64,000 bases of DNA, taken from assembly GCF_030551755.1 (NCBI RefSeq), contig NZ_JAUPEC010000001.1, positions 305,953 to 369,952 of the forward strand, in the 5' to 3' direction. Under the pieces are notes generated by a model. That model was not told the DNA's origin. It did no database searches and saw only the letters and a list, made by a program, of their open reading frames with translations. Made by a program: the position numbers and the translations under genes. This DNA is from Pseudocolwellia sp. AS88 (GTDB lineage Bacteria; Pseudomonadota; Gammaproteobacteria; Enterobacterales; Alteromonadaceae). How positions within the stretch are numbered: the stretch's first letter is position 1; every line of letters begins with the position of its first letter. Shown one piece after another: positions 1-8,384 of this stretch.

Positions 1-353
1 CGAGTATTAGGTTCGCGTGCTTCAATGGTTTTACATTGTGCTTCGCTGCGTCCGTCATTCCATAAAATGGCAGGGCGGATAATTGCGTTGTTATTGTCGA
101 GTAAAGTAGCACCATGCATTTGACCTGATAAGCCAATAGCTACAACCGAAGATAGCGCATCGCTGTTTTTAGTTTTTAATGTTGCTATAGCGTCGTTAGT
201 TGCTTGCCACCAATCACTAGGTTCTTGCTCAGACCATAACGGTGCTGGGCGACTAACTTCTAATGATGCTGATGCTTGATCAACAATCTTATCGTTGTTA
301 TCGAGTAATATAACTTTTACACCCGATGTACCTAAATCAATTCCCAAGTACAT
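1..353 (-). CDS. xylB: Xylulokinase, N-terminal part (cut by window edge)
   Basis: D-xylulose kinase of the FGGY sugar-kinase family, the ATP-dependent second step of the xylose isomerase route in the cytoplasm. Only the first 117 or so codons lie in the window; the frame is open to base 1. The translated start MYLGIDLGTSGVKVILLD is the phosphate-1 loop of the kinase fold, and the motif IGLSGQMHGATLLD about 70 residues in is typical of XylB. The ATG (351-353) starts directly with the fold, so the start is secure. Two LacI-type palindromes lie upstream. xylA is expected further left but cannot be seen. Its presence beside an oxidative pentose pathway implies two xylose routes. Confidence 0.93.
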   Translation of the reverse strand, partial: MYLGIDLGTSGVKVILLDNNDKIVDQASASLEVSRPAPLWSEQEPSDWWQATNDAIATLKTKNSDALSSVVAIGLSGQMHGATLLDNNNAIIRPAILWNDGRSEAQCKTIEAREPNT

Positions 354-385
354 AAAAACTCTCTAATGAATTATGTTTGTTTATT

Positions 386-399
386 TGTTAGCGCTAACA
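386..399. promoter_or_regulatory. LacI-family type operator, perfect palindrome
   Basis: The sequence TGTTAGCGCTAACA is a perfect 14-base palindrome 33 bases before the xylB start. A palindrome with a central CG is the usual form of LacI-family operators. The cognate regulator is not identified; a xylose repressor coded outside the window is an inference. Confidence 0.7.
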
Positions 400-628
400 T
401 TATCATCGAGAAAATCATTTGGCAATGCTTTGATCTGTAATTATTTAAGCTTTGATTAGTCTGTTAACACCTTTTATATTAGCTTTTTTAGCTTACTTAA
501 CTCTAACTCATTGTTTATTTGACTATTTCTTTTGGTACTTATTAAATTTGTGAATATGATGTTTTGTATTTTTACATCTAATAAAAATATGAATTTATAA
601 ATAAAAATGGTTTTTTATGTTGATTTTA

Positions 629-642
629 AGATAGCGCTAACA
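629..642. promoter_or_regulatory. Second LacI-family type operator, imperfect
   Basis: AGATAGCGCTAACA matches the 386-399 palindrome at 11 of 14 positions and lies about 240 bases further from xylB. Two spaced copies would allow looping repression; that is inference. Confidence 0.5.
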
Positions 643-901
643 TTTTATTGTCTTAAAAATGATTTTGAGCGGAGGTGATAAGTCAGTTTTAGACGTTTTC
701 TATTAATAAATTTTCAAAAAAGGAGAGTAGAACTAAGCTAAAGTTTGTAATGTTTGGAGAATAGCTAAGCCGATAGAGATGCTACGAGGTAATAGAGTTT
801 GGAAATATTATTAGGTTAGCATGGCCGCAGATATTAATAGTTAATAAATGTAGGTTAATAAGTGTATGCAAATAGATGTTAGCTAAAATTTTACTGATAA
901 A

Positions 902-928
902 TATGGGCTAGTTTTACGCCAGCCCATA
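902..928 (-). terminator. Hairpin downstream of the GH10 xylanase
   Basis: TATGGGCT (902-909) pairs with AGCCCATA (921-928) across an 11-base loop, 55 bases after the xylanase stop. The T-rich stretch is on the plus side (TGTTTTTG), so termination on the minus strand would be weak. Confidence 0.5.
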
Positions 929-982
929 GGTGTTTTTGTTGAGACGAATTTACCTTAATCCCTTTATAAATCGCGTTACTAT

Positions 983-3900
983 TTATTCTACAGCAGCAAG
1001 CTTAATTAGGGCGTCGTCTAAGTACATATCAACACCGACAGCGGCGTTAGAAAAATACACAGACAATTCTGTTAAGTTACAATCAGGAGTAGTAAAAGTT
1101 CCGCTCACTTCAGTCCATTCACTATTTGAGACAGTAACGGCTGGACCGGCATCAACATACAGTGCTTCTTCACCTTCACAAGTTTGCTTTATGTTAACAC
1201 TAATATCTTCGCTTTCAGATCCAGCAACTCTTATCCAACCACTCATATCATAAGTGGTATTTGCTGTACCTGTACCAAAAAAATCATACACAGGTCCGTG
1301 CCAGTTATTTGCACGAGAATTCACTAGTGCAGATTTTTCACCTGTGTGAGCAAAGTCAGTACTTTCCTCGATATTTGCTCCCCAGGTTGCCCAACCATTT
1401 ACACCTGATTCAAATGTTGAATTGGTAAATAGATTATCTGGGTCTACAGTGACTTCACTCGTAATAGAAACGCTATCAATATAAATATCTACACCTATAG
1501 CAGGTCCATCAAAGTAAACATCGGCACTTACAAGGTTACAGTTAGGTAAAACTAAACTACCTGTTAACTTAGTCCAATCACCATTAGTTGCTGTTATAGT
1601 TCCATGTTGAGAGTAAGAAGCATCTTCTTCTGTATCACCTTCACATAATGTTTTTAGTGTAATGTTTATTAGATCTTCTGCTGCATTTTCAATACGTGCA
1701 TAAGTGGTAATTTCGTAAGTTTTTCCTGTTTCAGCATAAGGCTGTAAATTAAATACAGGTCCTTGCCAAGTACCGGTTCTATCGCTATGTAAAGCACTGC
1801 TATTTCCAGTATTAGCATAGTTTGTTGAGCTAGCTAAAGTACCGCCCCAAACTGACCAACCTTCGGTGTTTTCTTCAAAGTCGTTATTACTTACTAAATT
1901 AGGACCAAGATTTTTTTCTTCTTTATGAAAGGTTACATTATCAACATAAATGTCGATACCTACAGCAGGCCCTTCAAAATAAAGAATAGCGTCGCTCATT
2001 GCACAATTAGGTAAGGTAACTTCTCCTGCTAATAAAGCCCAATCTGTAGCGCTAGATTCTACCGCGCCTGTACCTAAGTACTTAACACCATCTGAACAAG
2101 TTGCACTTATGGTTGCTTTTACTTGAGCCGAACCTTCACTAATGGCAGTTCTGGCAAACAATTGATAAGTCGCACCTGACTCAACCAAATTTAAAATGTT
2201 AGTTGATGGCCCTTGGTATTCTTGAGTACGTGAAGTACCCACTAAACTTTGTGTACCTGCAAATACTTTGGTGGTTGTTATTGCAACTTCAGAAGAGTCG
2301 TAACCTTCCCAGCCCGAAGCATCAACTTCAAAGTCGCTGTTAGCTAAAATGTTGTCGCTGAAACCTTCGGTATCAGGCAATAAAGCTTGTGGACGAAGAC
2401 TTACTGCATCTATGTAAATGTCTTCATTAGCTGCAGGTCCTTCAATTACTAGGGTTGCTGCTACAAAGTCACATTCAGCTATTGTTAACGTACCAGCTAA
2501 CTGAGTAAATTCTGTATTAACTGCAACAGCTGAGTTAACAACAATTGTTTGGGCTTCTTCATCTAAACATTCAAGGATTACATTGACTGAGCTTTCTAGC
2601 GTTGTTTCATTAGCCAACATTACCCAAGCTTCAACGTCGTATACGTTGTTTGCTTTAAGTAGAGTGGTAATATCAATACTTGCTGTGGCTTTGCTTGTAT
2701 CCGTGGATGAAGCGATAAGAGAAGTAATACCATTCTTTTGGGCAATAGTTGTTCTTAAGGCTGTTTCATCTAACGTTGTCCAGCCATCTGTGGCAATTTC
2801 GAAGTTACCATTAGCAATTAAGTTTGGCATAACACCTGAAGCATCAGCTGCAATTCCAACAAAACCATCAGCTAAGGCATAGTAAGCGGGCTTTCTTTCG
2901 TATTCAGCTGTATATAAAAGTGGATCATCTGGACCAAATTCACCATCAATCCAGCTGTATTTGTCTGTAAAGCCCCAAACAGTAACGGCGTCACAACGTT
3001 CTATATTCATACATGCATTAACGGCACGATGGTATACCTGTTGCTGAATCGCAAGTTTAGTCACTTGATCCCAAGGCAAAGAAGATAAACGTACATCAAT
3101 TTCACTAATGTTTACGTCTAAATCTAAATCTACAAAACGCTGAAAGTTATCTGTCATTTGCTGGGTTGATGGAGCATTTGACGCATCTAAATGCATTTGA
3201 AAACCAACACCATCAATAGGTACTTCAGCATTAACTAATTCAGTAATCATAGTGAACACAGCAGCAGACTTTGCATTGATGTTATCTATGCTGTAATCGT
3301 TGTAGAACAACTTTGCTTCTGGATCTGCTGCGTGAGCTCTGATAAAAGAGTCAGCAATATAGTTTTTATTTAGCTTTTCAAAGAATACAGAGTCACGATA
3401 ATTAGCATCATCACCCATGACTTCGTTTGCAACATCCCACGCATATATTTGTCCGCTGTAACGAGGAGCTAAGGCATCAATGTGTGCATTGATCAAAGTA
3501 GTTAATTCTTCAGGTGTTACATCACTATTGACAAAATTTGGTGCTTGGCGATGCCAAACTAATGCATGACCTTTAAATGCCATCTCATTTTCTTCAGCAA
3601 AAGCTATCATGCTGTCTAATGCACTAAAGTCCCAAACATCCGATGTTGATTTTTGTATAGAGCCCCATTTACCGATATTTTCTGGTGTGATGTAGTTAAA
3701 TTCAGCTTTAAGGATATTGATGTAATCTGTTTCATTATTATTTAAAACACCATTACTAACTGCTGCTCCCACTCTTTTATTGGCTACATTTGCCGCTTCA
3801 ACTAAATTAGTTATTAGTGGCTGAGGTGGAGTAGGCGGCTCTTCAACGGAAGGTTGTTCTACAACAGGCGGAGTAACTGCTGGTGGTGTTGGTTGCTTTT

Positions 3901-4003
3901 TATCATCATCACAAGCAGATAATAATAACGCTGGAGTCACGAATAGTGCTGCCTTTAATGCGTTAGGCTTAAAGAGCTTAATTTTGTTATTGATTATGTT
4001 CAT
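983..4003 (-). CDS. GH10 endo-1,4-beta-xylanase lipoprotein with four CBM-like repeats
   Basis: Cuts the xylan backbone outside the inner membrane. The 1006-residue protein has a lipoprotein signal (LLSAC, Cys31), a Pro/Glu-rich linker (about 38-62), then a GH10 barrel (about 67-390). The barrel shows ITPENIGKW, GHALVWH, the acid/base Glu194 in WDVANE and the nucleophile Glu301 in ISEID. From about residue 395 four related beta-sandwich repeats follow, each opening with a N-x-x-F-E...GW pattern (NGNFEIATDGW, NSDFEVDASGW, NNDFEENTEGW, NSTFESGVNGW) and ending with IYIDAV/DMYLDD-like strands, as in CBM4/9/22-type modules. Asp at position +2 after the lipid Cys is a retention signal in E. coli. 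Ordinary GH10 enzymes are 350-400 residues, so over half of this protein is binding modules. It is monocistronic. Confidence 0.93.
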   Translation of the reverse strand: MNIINNKIKLFKPNALKAALFVTPALLLSACDDDKKQPTPPAVTPPVVEQPSVEEPPTPPQPLITNLVEAANVANKRVGAAVSNGVLNNNETDYINILKAEFNYITPENIGKWGSIQKSTSDVWDFSALDSMIAFAEENEMAFKGHALVWHRQAPNFVNSDVTPEELTTLINAHIDALAPRYSGQIYAWDVANEVMGDDANYRDSVFFEKLNKNYIADSFIRAHAADPEAKLFYNDYSIDNINAKSAAVFTMITELVNAEVPIDGVGFQMHLDASNAPSTQQMTDNFQRFVDLDLDVNISEIDVRLSSLPWDQVTKLAIQQQVYHRAVNACMNIERCDAVTVWGFTDKYSWIDGEFGPDDPLLYTAEYERKPAYYALADGFVGIAADASGVMPNLIANGNFEIATDGWTTLDETALRTTIAQKNGITSLIASSTDTSKATASIDITTLLKANNVYDVEAWVMLANETTLESSVNVILECLDEEAQTIVVNSAVAVNTEFTQLAGTLTIAECDFVAATLVIEGPAANEDIYIDAVSLRPQALLPDTEGFSDNILANSDFEVDASGWEGYDSSEVAITTTKVFAGTQSLVGTSRTQEYQGPSTNILNLVESGATYQLFARTAISEGSAQVKATISATCSDGVKYLGTGAVESSATDWALLAGEVTLPNCAMSDAILYFEGPAVGIDIYVDNVTFHKEEKNLGPNLVSNNDFEENTEGWSVWGGTLASSTNYANTGNSSALHSDRTGTWQGPVFNLQPYAETGKTYEITTYARIENAAEDLINITLKTLCEGDTEEDASYSQHGTITATNGDWTKLTGSLVLPNCNLVSADVYFDGPAIGVDIYIDSVSITSEVTVDPDNLFTNSTFESGVNGWATWGANIEESTDFAHTGEKSALVNSRANNWHGPVYDFFGTGTANTTYDMSGWIRVAGSESEDISVNIKQTCEGEEALYVDAGPAVTVSNSEWTEVSGTFTTPDCNLTELSVYFSNAAVGVDMYLDDALIKLAAVE

Positions 4004-4459
4004 TTATATTTCCTGAAATACATTAGTTATGATGTTGTTACTTTTAGAAAAGTAACTTTTTATTTATTGTATTTATGTTCAACTAGGTTTGAGTCAAAAT
4101 AACTATAACCTAATTGTAAAATAGACTATTTGATTTGTGTTCACAATAGAATTAATTATTTAAATACAGATTAAATAAACAGTCTGGTGATGTTTTTAGT
4201 GGAATTTAAAGCAAAAAACTGTATTGGGTTTTTTAGGTAAGTAACTGAATTAAATGGTATATAGATGGGTTTTAAAAAGCATAAATACTTTAAGAATGAG
4301 TATGTTATTAAAAAGTTAAATATTTAGCTGAACTATAAACAAGTTTATAAAAGTTGATCCGCTGAACTGGCATTAATTGAATAGATTAGAGTTAATTAAG
4401 TTATTTCAATATAGCAAGTTCAGGGTTCAAATTAAGCGTTTTAACTTATTGCTACGCAT
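4004..4459. other. Intergenic region upstream of the GH10 xylanase
   Basis: This 456-base region has no gene. It contains a perfect inverted repeat at 4037-4056 and ACTATAAC at 4102-4109, matching the core of a motif found before other genes in the window. No clear promoter was recognised. Confidence 0.6.
4037..4056. promoter_or_regulatory. Perfect inverted repeat in the xylanase leader
   Basis: GTTACTTTT, AG, AAAAGTAAC: two perfect 9-base arms around 2 bases, centred about 43 bases before the xylanase ATG. The half-site GTTAC recalls the GntR-type palindromes elsewhere in the window, but the spacing is different. An operator or a leader hairpin are both possible. Confidence 0.45.
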
Positions 4460-5551
4460 TTAAATTAAGCGATAACAATTAATACTGCTGATATATTCCA
4501 AATCTCTTTCGACTGTTTGTCCGTTAAACATTTGGTTGAAAATAGCTTTGAGTTTGGCATTTTTATTGACACTACTTCCTTTAAAGTAGCTGTGTTCTGA
4601 ATCTACTGCCTCAGCTTCAGTAACGTCTATATACACGGCATTATCACTGTCCAATTTTTTAAGATAATGACCCAAACGTGCCTGTTGCTGTTTTCCTGGT
4701 TTAATTCTTGAAGCTTTCAAGGCGGAATCGTCTTCGTTAATCACAATATACACACGTTTACGTACATCAAGACTTTGAACCCAGTGAGCATGATTTTCAT
4801 TATTGGTATCTGCAGCAACAAGGCAGATATTATCAAAGACTAGTTCAGAAGTGGCATTGTCACTGGTCATTAACGAATGTTTCAGCAAATAATTACCCAT
4901 ACTGTGACAAAGTAAATTTATTTTAACGACACAAGATTTATTAACAAGCTCGCTGTAAAGAGAAGCGGCTGCCATAGGGTTAGCATTATCGTGATACTTA
5001 GCATCTACTTTGCTTCTAATTTCAGTTAATGAAGCTTCGGTAAGCAGGGCATGATAATAGCTGATCTTTCCTACAAAGCGATTAATCGCGCCAGATGAAG
5101 CTCGCGCGTCAGATTTATCACTAAGGTATGAAGCTGTACCCGAAATAGCACCACCACCATTAGCTGGCCAAGTAAAAGGTACAACAATCACATTGTATAA
5201 TTTTTCAATTTCTTCAGCGGTTTTTAATACATCGCCTACATCATTATTATAACCATGGACAAAAAATAGAATGGATTTACCTTGTGTACGAGCTTGATCA
5301 AACAAGTTACAAGCGACGGTTAACGAGCCGTACCAGTCTTTAGAGGTATCAATGTTTAAATGATATTTGCTTTTGAGTCTTTCTACTTCTTCAACTGATA
5401 GCTTATCGTCGACACTTGCTGCTGACCAGCCCGTACCTTTCTTCGAAACTTCAATTGCACGTAATTCATTTGGACCAAAAGGACTCGGTGTTTTACCAAA
5501 AACACTTAAGCCTTTGCCTTTTTTTATGACTCTGTTTGTAATTAAATACAT
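4460..5551 (-). CDS. Alpha/beta hydrolase of the DUF900 type
   Basis: A predicted cytoplasmic serine hydrolase of unknown substrate. It shows the oxyanion-side motif FFVHGYNND, the nucleophile elbow CHSMGNY (Ser in H-S-M-G-N) and a late SEHSYF that could give the catalytic His. This layout fits DUF900-like alpha/beta hydrolases. There is no signal peptide. The open frame extends to an ATG at 5587, but the ATG at 5551 has GGTG five bases upstream and is preferred, giving 363 residues. The gene stands alone with long gaps either side; nothing links it to xylan. An esterase for acetylated sugars would be a guess. Confidence 0.75.
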   Translation of the reverse strand: MYLITNRVIKKGKGLSVFGKTPSPFGPNELRAIEVSKKGTGWSAASVDDKLSVEEVERLKSKYHLNIDTSKDWYGSLTVACNLFDQARTQGKSILFFVHGYNNDVGDVLKTAEEIEKLYNVIVVPFTWPANGGGAISGTASYLSDKSDARASSGAINRFVGKISYYHALLTEASLTEIRSKVDAKYHDNANPMAAASLYSELVNKSCVVKINLLCHSMGNYLLKHSLMTSDNATSELVFDNICLVAADTNNENHAHWVQSLDVRKRVYIVINEDDSALKASRIKPGKQQQARLGHYLKKLDSDNAVYIDVTEAEAVDSEHSYFKGSSVNKNAKLKAIFNQMFNGQTVERDLEYISSINCYRLI

Positions 5552-6055
5552 ATTATCACCACTGTGTTGAGTGCTTAAATCTCCCATACAGCAACTGTAA
5601 AAATGTATTTAATATCAGTTATTGGAATAGATTTTATTTGTGTTCTTGTTTTTTGTTCAGATAGGATTTTATTAATCCGCTATGGGTCTATAATCTAATG
5701 TCTGTATCAAAAATACAATAGCTGGTTACAGTAACAAAAACTTATTTCAATCATATTAAGATTAATAATAATTGAGTCTTAATTTAAAGTTGTTGAACTA
5801 TTTACCGTTATCGATTTTGTCCGCCAGTTTTTATAAAAAGCAAACCTTTGAACATTTGGCGAGAAGAATGTGCTATTACCTGGTAAATTCATTGATCTGC
5901 TAGATACTAGGTTACGCGATACTTATTGAAAGAATTGAGAACTTAATCTATTTTATTGAAATTGTTGGTTCTTTTTTTGTTATCATTTATATCATTAAAA
6001 GTTAACTCTCATTCAAGGCACTAGGTTAAAGCCTGTTCAACGTTAAGGATAACCG
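5552..6055. other. Divergent intergenic region
   Basis: About 500 bases between divergently transcribed genes. It should carry both promoters, but no clear -35/-10 pair or repeat stands out. Confidence 0.5.
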
Positions 6056-6682
6056 ATGGATTTTATTCAGTCACCTTCAGGAATTATTGAATTCGCTCGT
6101 ATTTATTTAGCAATTTTTTACACATGTGTTGCTCTTTTTTATACCGTAAAGATTATTGTCACTCAGAAAAAACAATTGGTGGATTTAGTTCATCCAGGTG
6201 AACGTTTTTGCTCTACTTGGTGGAATCATCTCACCTTTCGTTTTTTTAGAGCAAGCATATTGTTGATATGTTTAAGCCGAGTGTTTTTTGAAGGTATAGA
6301 TACTTATCTCGTTATGTTGACGCCTCTACAAACCTTTCCTGTTATCTTTGTTGGTATTGTTTTTATGACCGTTGGTTTTGGGATGACAGTTGTAATTCAT
6401 TTAAGTATGGGTAATAAGTGGCGTTCAGGTATTGATAATACAGGTCCTAAACAGCTTATTACTGATGGGTACTTTAGGCGTTCACGTAATCCTATTTTTG
6501 TATGTGTAGCATTTTCTCAACTGGGTTTCTTTTTGGCTTTACCATCGCTATTTACTTTAATTTGTTTATTGATTGGTGTGGTTATGTTGCACAGACAAAT
6601 TATTGCGGAAGAGCAGCATTTAACAAATGTATTTGCTAATGAATATAAAACTTATGCTACAGATGTTCGTCGCTGGTTATAG
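6056..6682 (+). CDS. Isoprenylcysteine carboxyl methyltransferase-like membrane protein
   Basis: A 208-residue inner-membrane protein with about five hydrophobic segments. The C-terminal half shows the signature of the ICMT/phospholipid methyltransferase superfamily: LITDGYFRRSRNPIF, then EEQHLTNVFANEYKTYATDVRRWL-type residues (Glu, His, Tyr and the final RRW). These bind S-adenosylmethionine in characterised relatives. The substrate cannot be told; bacterial members methylate lipids or small molecules. The ATG has TAAGGATAACCG upstream, giving an AAGGA ribosome site. It is monocistronic and ends at a hairpin shared with the convergent stress protein gene. Confidence 0.78.
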   Translation: MDFIQSPSGIIEFARIYLAIFYTCVALFYTVKIIVTQKKQLVDLVHPGERFCSTWWNHLTFRFFRASILLICLSRVFFEGIDTYLVMLTPLQTFPVIFVGIVFMTVGFGMTVVIHLSMGNKWRSGIDNTGPKQLITDGYFRRSRNPIFVCVAFSQLGFFLALPSLFTLICLLIGVVMLHRQIIAEEQHLTNVFANEYKTYATDVRRWL

Positions 6683-6716
6683 TGGGTATAAGAAGGAATT
6701 AAAAGTGCAGAGGTAA

Positions 6717-6743
6717 AGGAAACTATAATGACAATAGTTTCCT
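6717..6743. terminator. Bidirectional hairpin between convergent genes
   Basis: AGGAAACTAT (6717-6726) pairs perfectly with ATAGTTTCCT (6734-6743) around a 7-base loop, between the ends of the methyltransferase (6682) and the stress protein (6758). There is no long T run, so efficiency is uncertain. Confidence 0.55.
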
Positions 6744-6757
6744 ATCTATACCCATGA

Positions 6758-7153
6758 TTAAATTCTTAATAAGGTTACATCACATTTTGCATAATTAGCC
6801 ACACCATTAGCCGTAGAGCCTATGAGCGCTTGAATGCCTTTTTTTGAATGTGTACCTAACATAATTAAGTCAGCTTCTTCCTTCTCAGCCAACAAACAAA
6901 TTTGCTCATATGGTTTACCAAACTTAACCGATACATTTTTCTTTGGAATACCCAAGCTTTCTGTAATGGCTTCCATTTTAGGTAATGTTTTTTCTTTCAA
7001 TTCTTTTTGATAATCTTTAGGCAGCAAAGCATAAGGAATAATATGAGTAACAAACAATTTAGCATTACATAAAAGTGCAAATTCTTGTGCTTTTGCAAGT
7101 ACCGCTTCACCTTCTTTACTCGCCTCTATTGCGCAAATAATCGTTTTATACAT
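6758..7153 (-). CDS. Universal stress protein, UspA family
   Basis: A single-domain Usp of 131 residues, a cytoplasmic alpha/beta nucleotide-binding-fold protein induced by stress in known relatives. It shows the N-terminal strand YKTIICAIEAS, the central KFGKPYEQICLLAEKEEADLIMLGTH and the C-terminal GSTANGVANYAKCDVTLL. The GTHSKKG...GST stretch resembles the phosphate-binding loop but is not the full ATP-binding G-2x-G-9x-G(S/T) pattern, so ATP binding is uncertain. The open frame has an upstream ATG at 7159 that touches AAGG directly; the ATG at 7153 has AAGG six bases away and is preferred. Confidence 0.88.
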   Translation of the reverse strand: MYKTIICAIEASKEGEAVLAKAQEFALLCNAKLFVTHIIPYALLPKDYQKELKEKTLPKMEAITESLGIPKKNVSVKFGKPYEQICLLAEKEEADLIMLGTHSKKGIQALIGSTANGVANYAKCDVTLLRI

Positions 7154-7411
7154 AGACATCCTTAAATAATTTTTGTTGGTATTTATTTAACCCTAGTTCG
7201 AGTTAAGCTATTTATAAATTATAGACTCGAAAAACAGTTTTGCTTAAAACACTTTAAACTAATAATGCGCTCTTATGTTGTTCACTTTTTATAATAAATA
7301 ACAATAACCTTTACTATTTCATATAGCTAAAGCTTTAGAAAGGTAATAGAAGAAAAATTTGTTATAGATTTGATCTATATCTAAGTATTTAGCTGTAATT
7401 GAAGTTAAGGC

Positions 7412-8194
7412 TTATTCCAGTATACCTTTACCTGTCGCAGCCCAATATATTCCGCCGTACAAATGTTGTTTAAAAATAGGATTGTTATGAACAGCGTTTA
7501 TGTGACCTAAAGCTGTGTAAAATGAACGCCCGCCATCAAAGTTTTGATACCAAGCGATAGGGTGGAACTCTCCCATGCCATTTCCTGTTCTCCCATTTCC
7601 CCAATCAGAGTGAGTGCTATAGCTGTTTTCATTAACCGTTAACAGGTAGTTTAAATTTTCACTGTTTTCATCGCCAAAATCGTACCATTCATCTGTCCAT
7701 AAACTATTATTAGGGACTTGGTTCATTCCTGGAAATTTGGTGTTCACCACTTGTAGCCTTGCGGTTTGAACTTCAGGATGAATAACAAAAGTTCTGCCAA
7801 CTAGTTTGTGAAACCAAGGCCACTCGTATTCAGTATCTGAAGCGCTGTGAATCCCCACAAAACCTTTACCTGATTGTATATAACGCTTAAAAGCTGCTTG
7901 TTGTTCTTGGTTAAGCACATCACCTGTGGTCATCATAAATATAACCACATCTATATCAGCTAAAAACTTATCATTAAAGTACGAAGCTTCTTCATGCCAT
8001 ACCATATTAAAGTGATGTTCTTTGGCTAGTGCTTCAATATTAGCTACACCAGCAGGTATCGCTTTATGGTGCCAGCCACTAGTTTTAGTAAAAAGTAATA
8101 CGTTAAATTGTTGAGCTACTGTTACTGCTGAAAACAGGCTCACAAACATAAAGACGAGTATTCTACATTGAATTTTTATCGCACTTGTTTTCAT
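7412..8194 (-). CDS. Secreted ThuA-domain protein
   Basis: A glutamine-amidotransferase-like (ThuA) protein of 260 residues with an export signal (hydrophobic stretch FVSLFSAVTVAQ). It shows NVLLFTKTSGWHH, the DVVIFMMTTGDVL strand, GKGFVGIHSASD, WTDEWYDF, HPIAWYQNFDGGRSFYTALGH and YGGIYWA, all typical of ThuA proteins. ThuA domains are linked to sugar metabolism but have no settled activity. The open frame allows a GTG at 8206; the ATG at 8194 is preferred because AAGGTG lies nine bases upstream. It is divergent from the Gfo/Idh oxidoreductase, a frequent partner of ThuA proteins, which suggests a shared role in pentose use. Confidence 0.85.
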   Translation of the reverse strand: MKTSAIKIQCRILVFMFVSLFSAVTVAQQFNVLLFTKTSGWHHKAIPAGVANIEALAKEHHFNMVWHEEASYFNDKFLADIDVVIFMMTTGDVLNQEQQAAFKRYIQSGKGFVGIHSASDTEYEWPWFHKLVGRTFVIHPEVQTARLQVVNTKFPGMNQVPNNSLWTDEWYDFGDENSENLNYLLTVNENSYSTHSDWGNGRTGNGMGEFHPIAWYQNFDGGRSFYTALGHINAVHNNPIFKQHLYGGIYWAATGKGILE

Positions 8195-8254
8195 ATTTTT
8201 TAACACCTTATGATTTATTTTCTGTTTTATATTTAATAAAAAATGTTATAGTTG

Positions 8255-8269
8255 TTTTGACAATAACAT
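8255..8269. promoter_or_regulatory. Candidate recurrent regulatory motif (ThuA side)
   Basis: TTTTGACAATAACAT lies about 60 bases before the ThuA start in the ThuA/Gfo divergent region. Closely similar sequences occur at 32707-32721 and, reversed, at 44841-44854. The binding protein is unknown. Confidence 0.4.
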
Positions 8270-8384
8270 GGCTTTAAAATCAAGTCATTGTTAATAATTA
8301 AAAAATATATTCTCAAGATCTTAGCTTAACGCTTACTTGAGTTATATATTGAAGTTCTATTTATGTGCAGCAGAGGAAATGAGT

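Larger units (their letters stand above)
354..982. other. Intergenic region upstream of xylB
   Basis: This 629-base AT-rich gap has no convincing gene. It holds two LacI-type operators (386-399 and 629-642), a TTTGACTATTTC sequence near 518-529 resembling a motif seen before other genes here, and a hairpin at 902-928 that probably ends the xylanase transcript. Confidence 0.7.

Noticed and set aside
983..4003. Plus-strand open frames inside the large xylanase (930-1253 and 2583-2882).
   Set aside because: They are antisense to a long gene with clear motifs and show no family features or ribosome sites.
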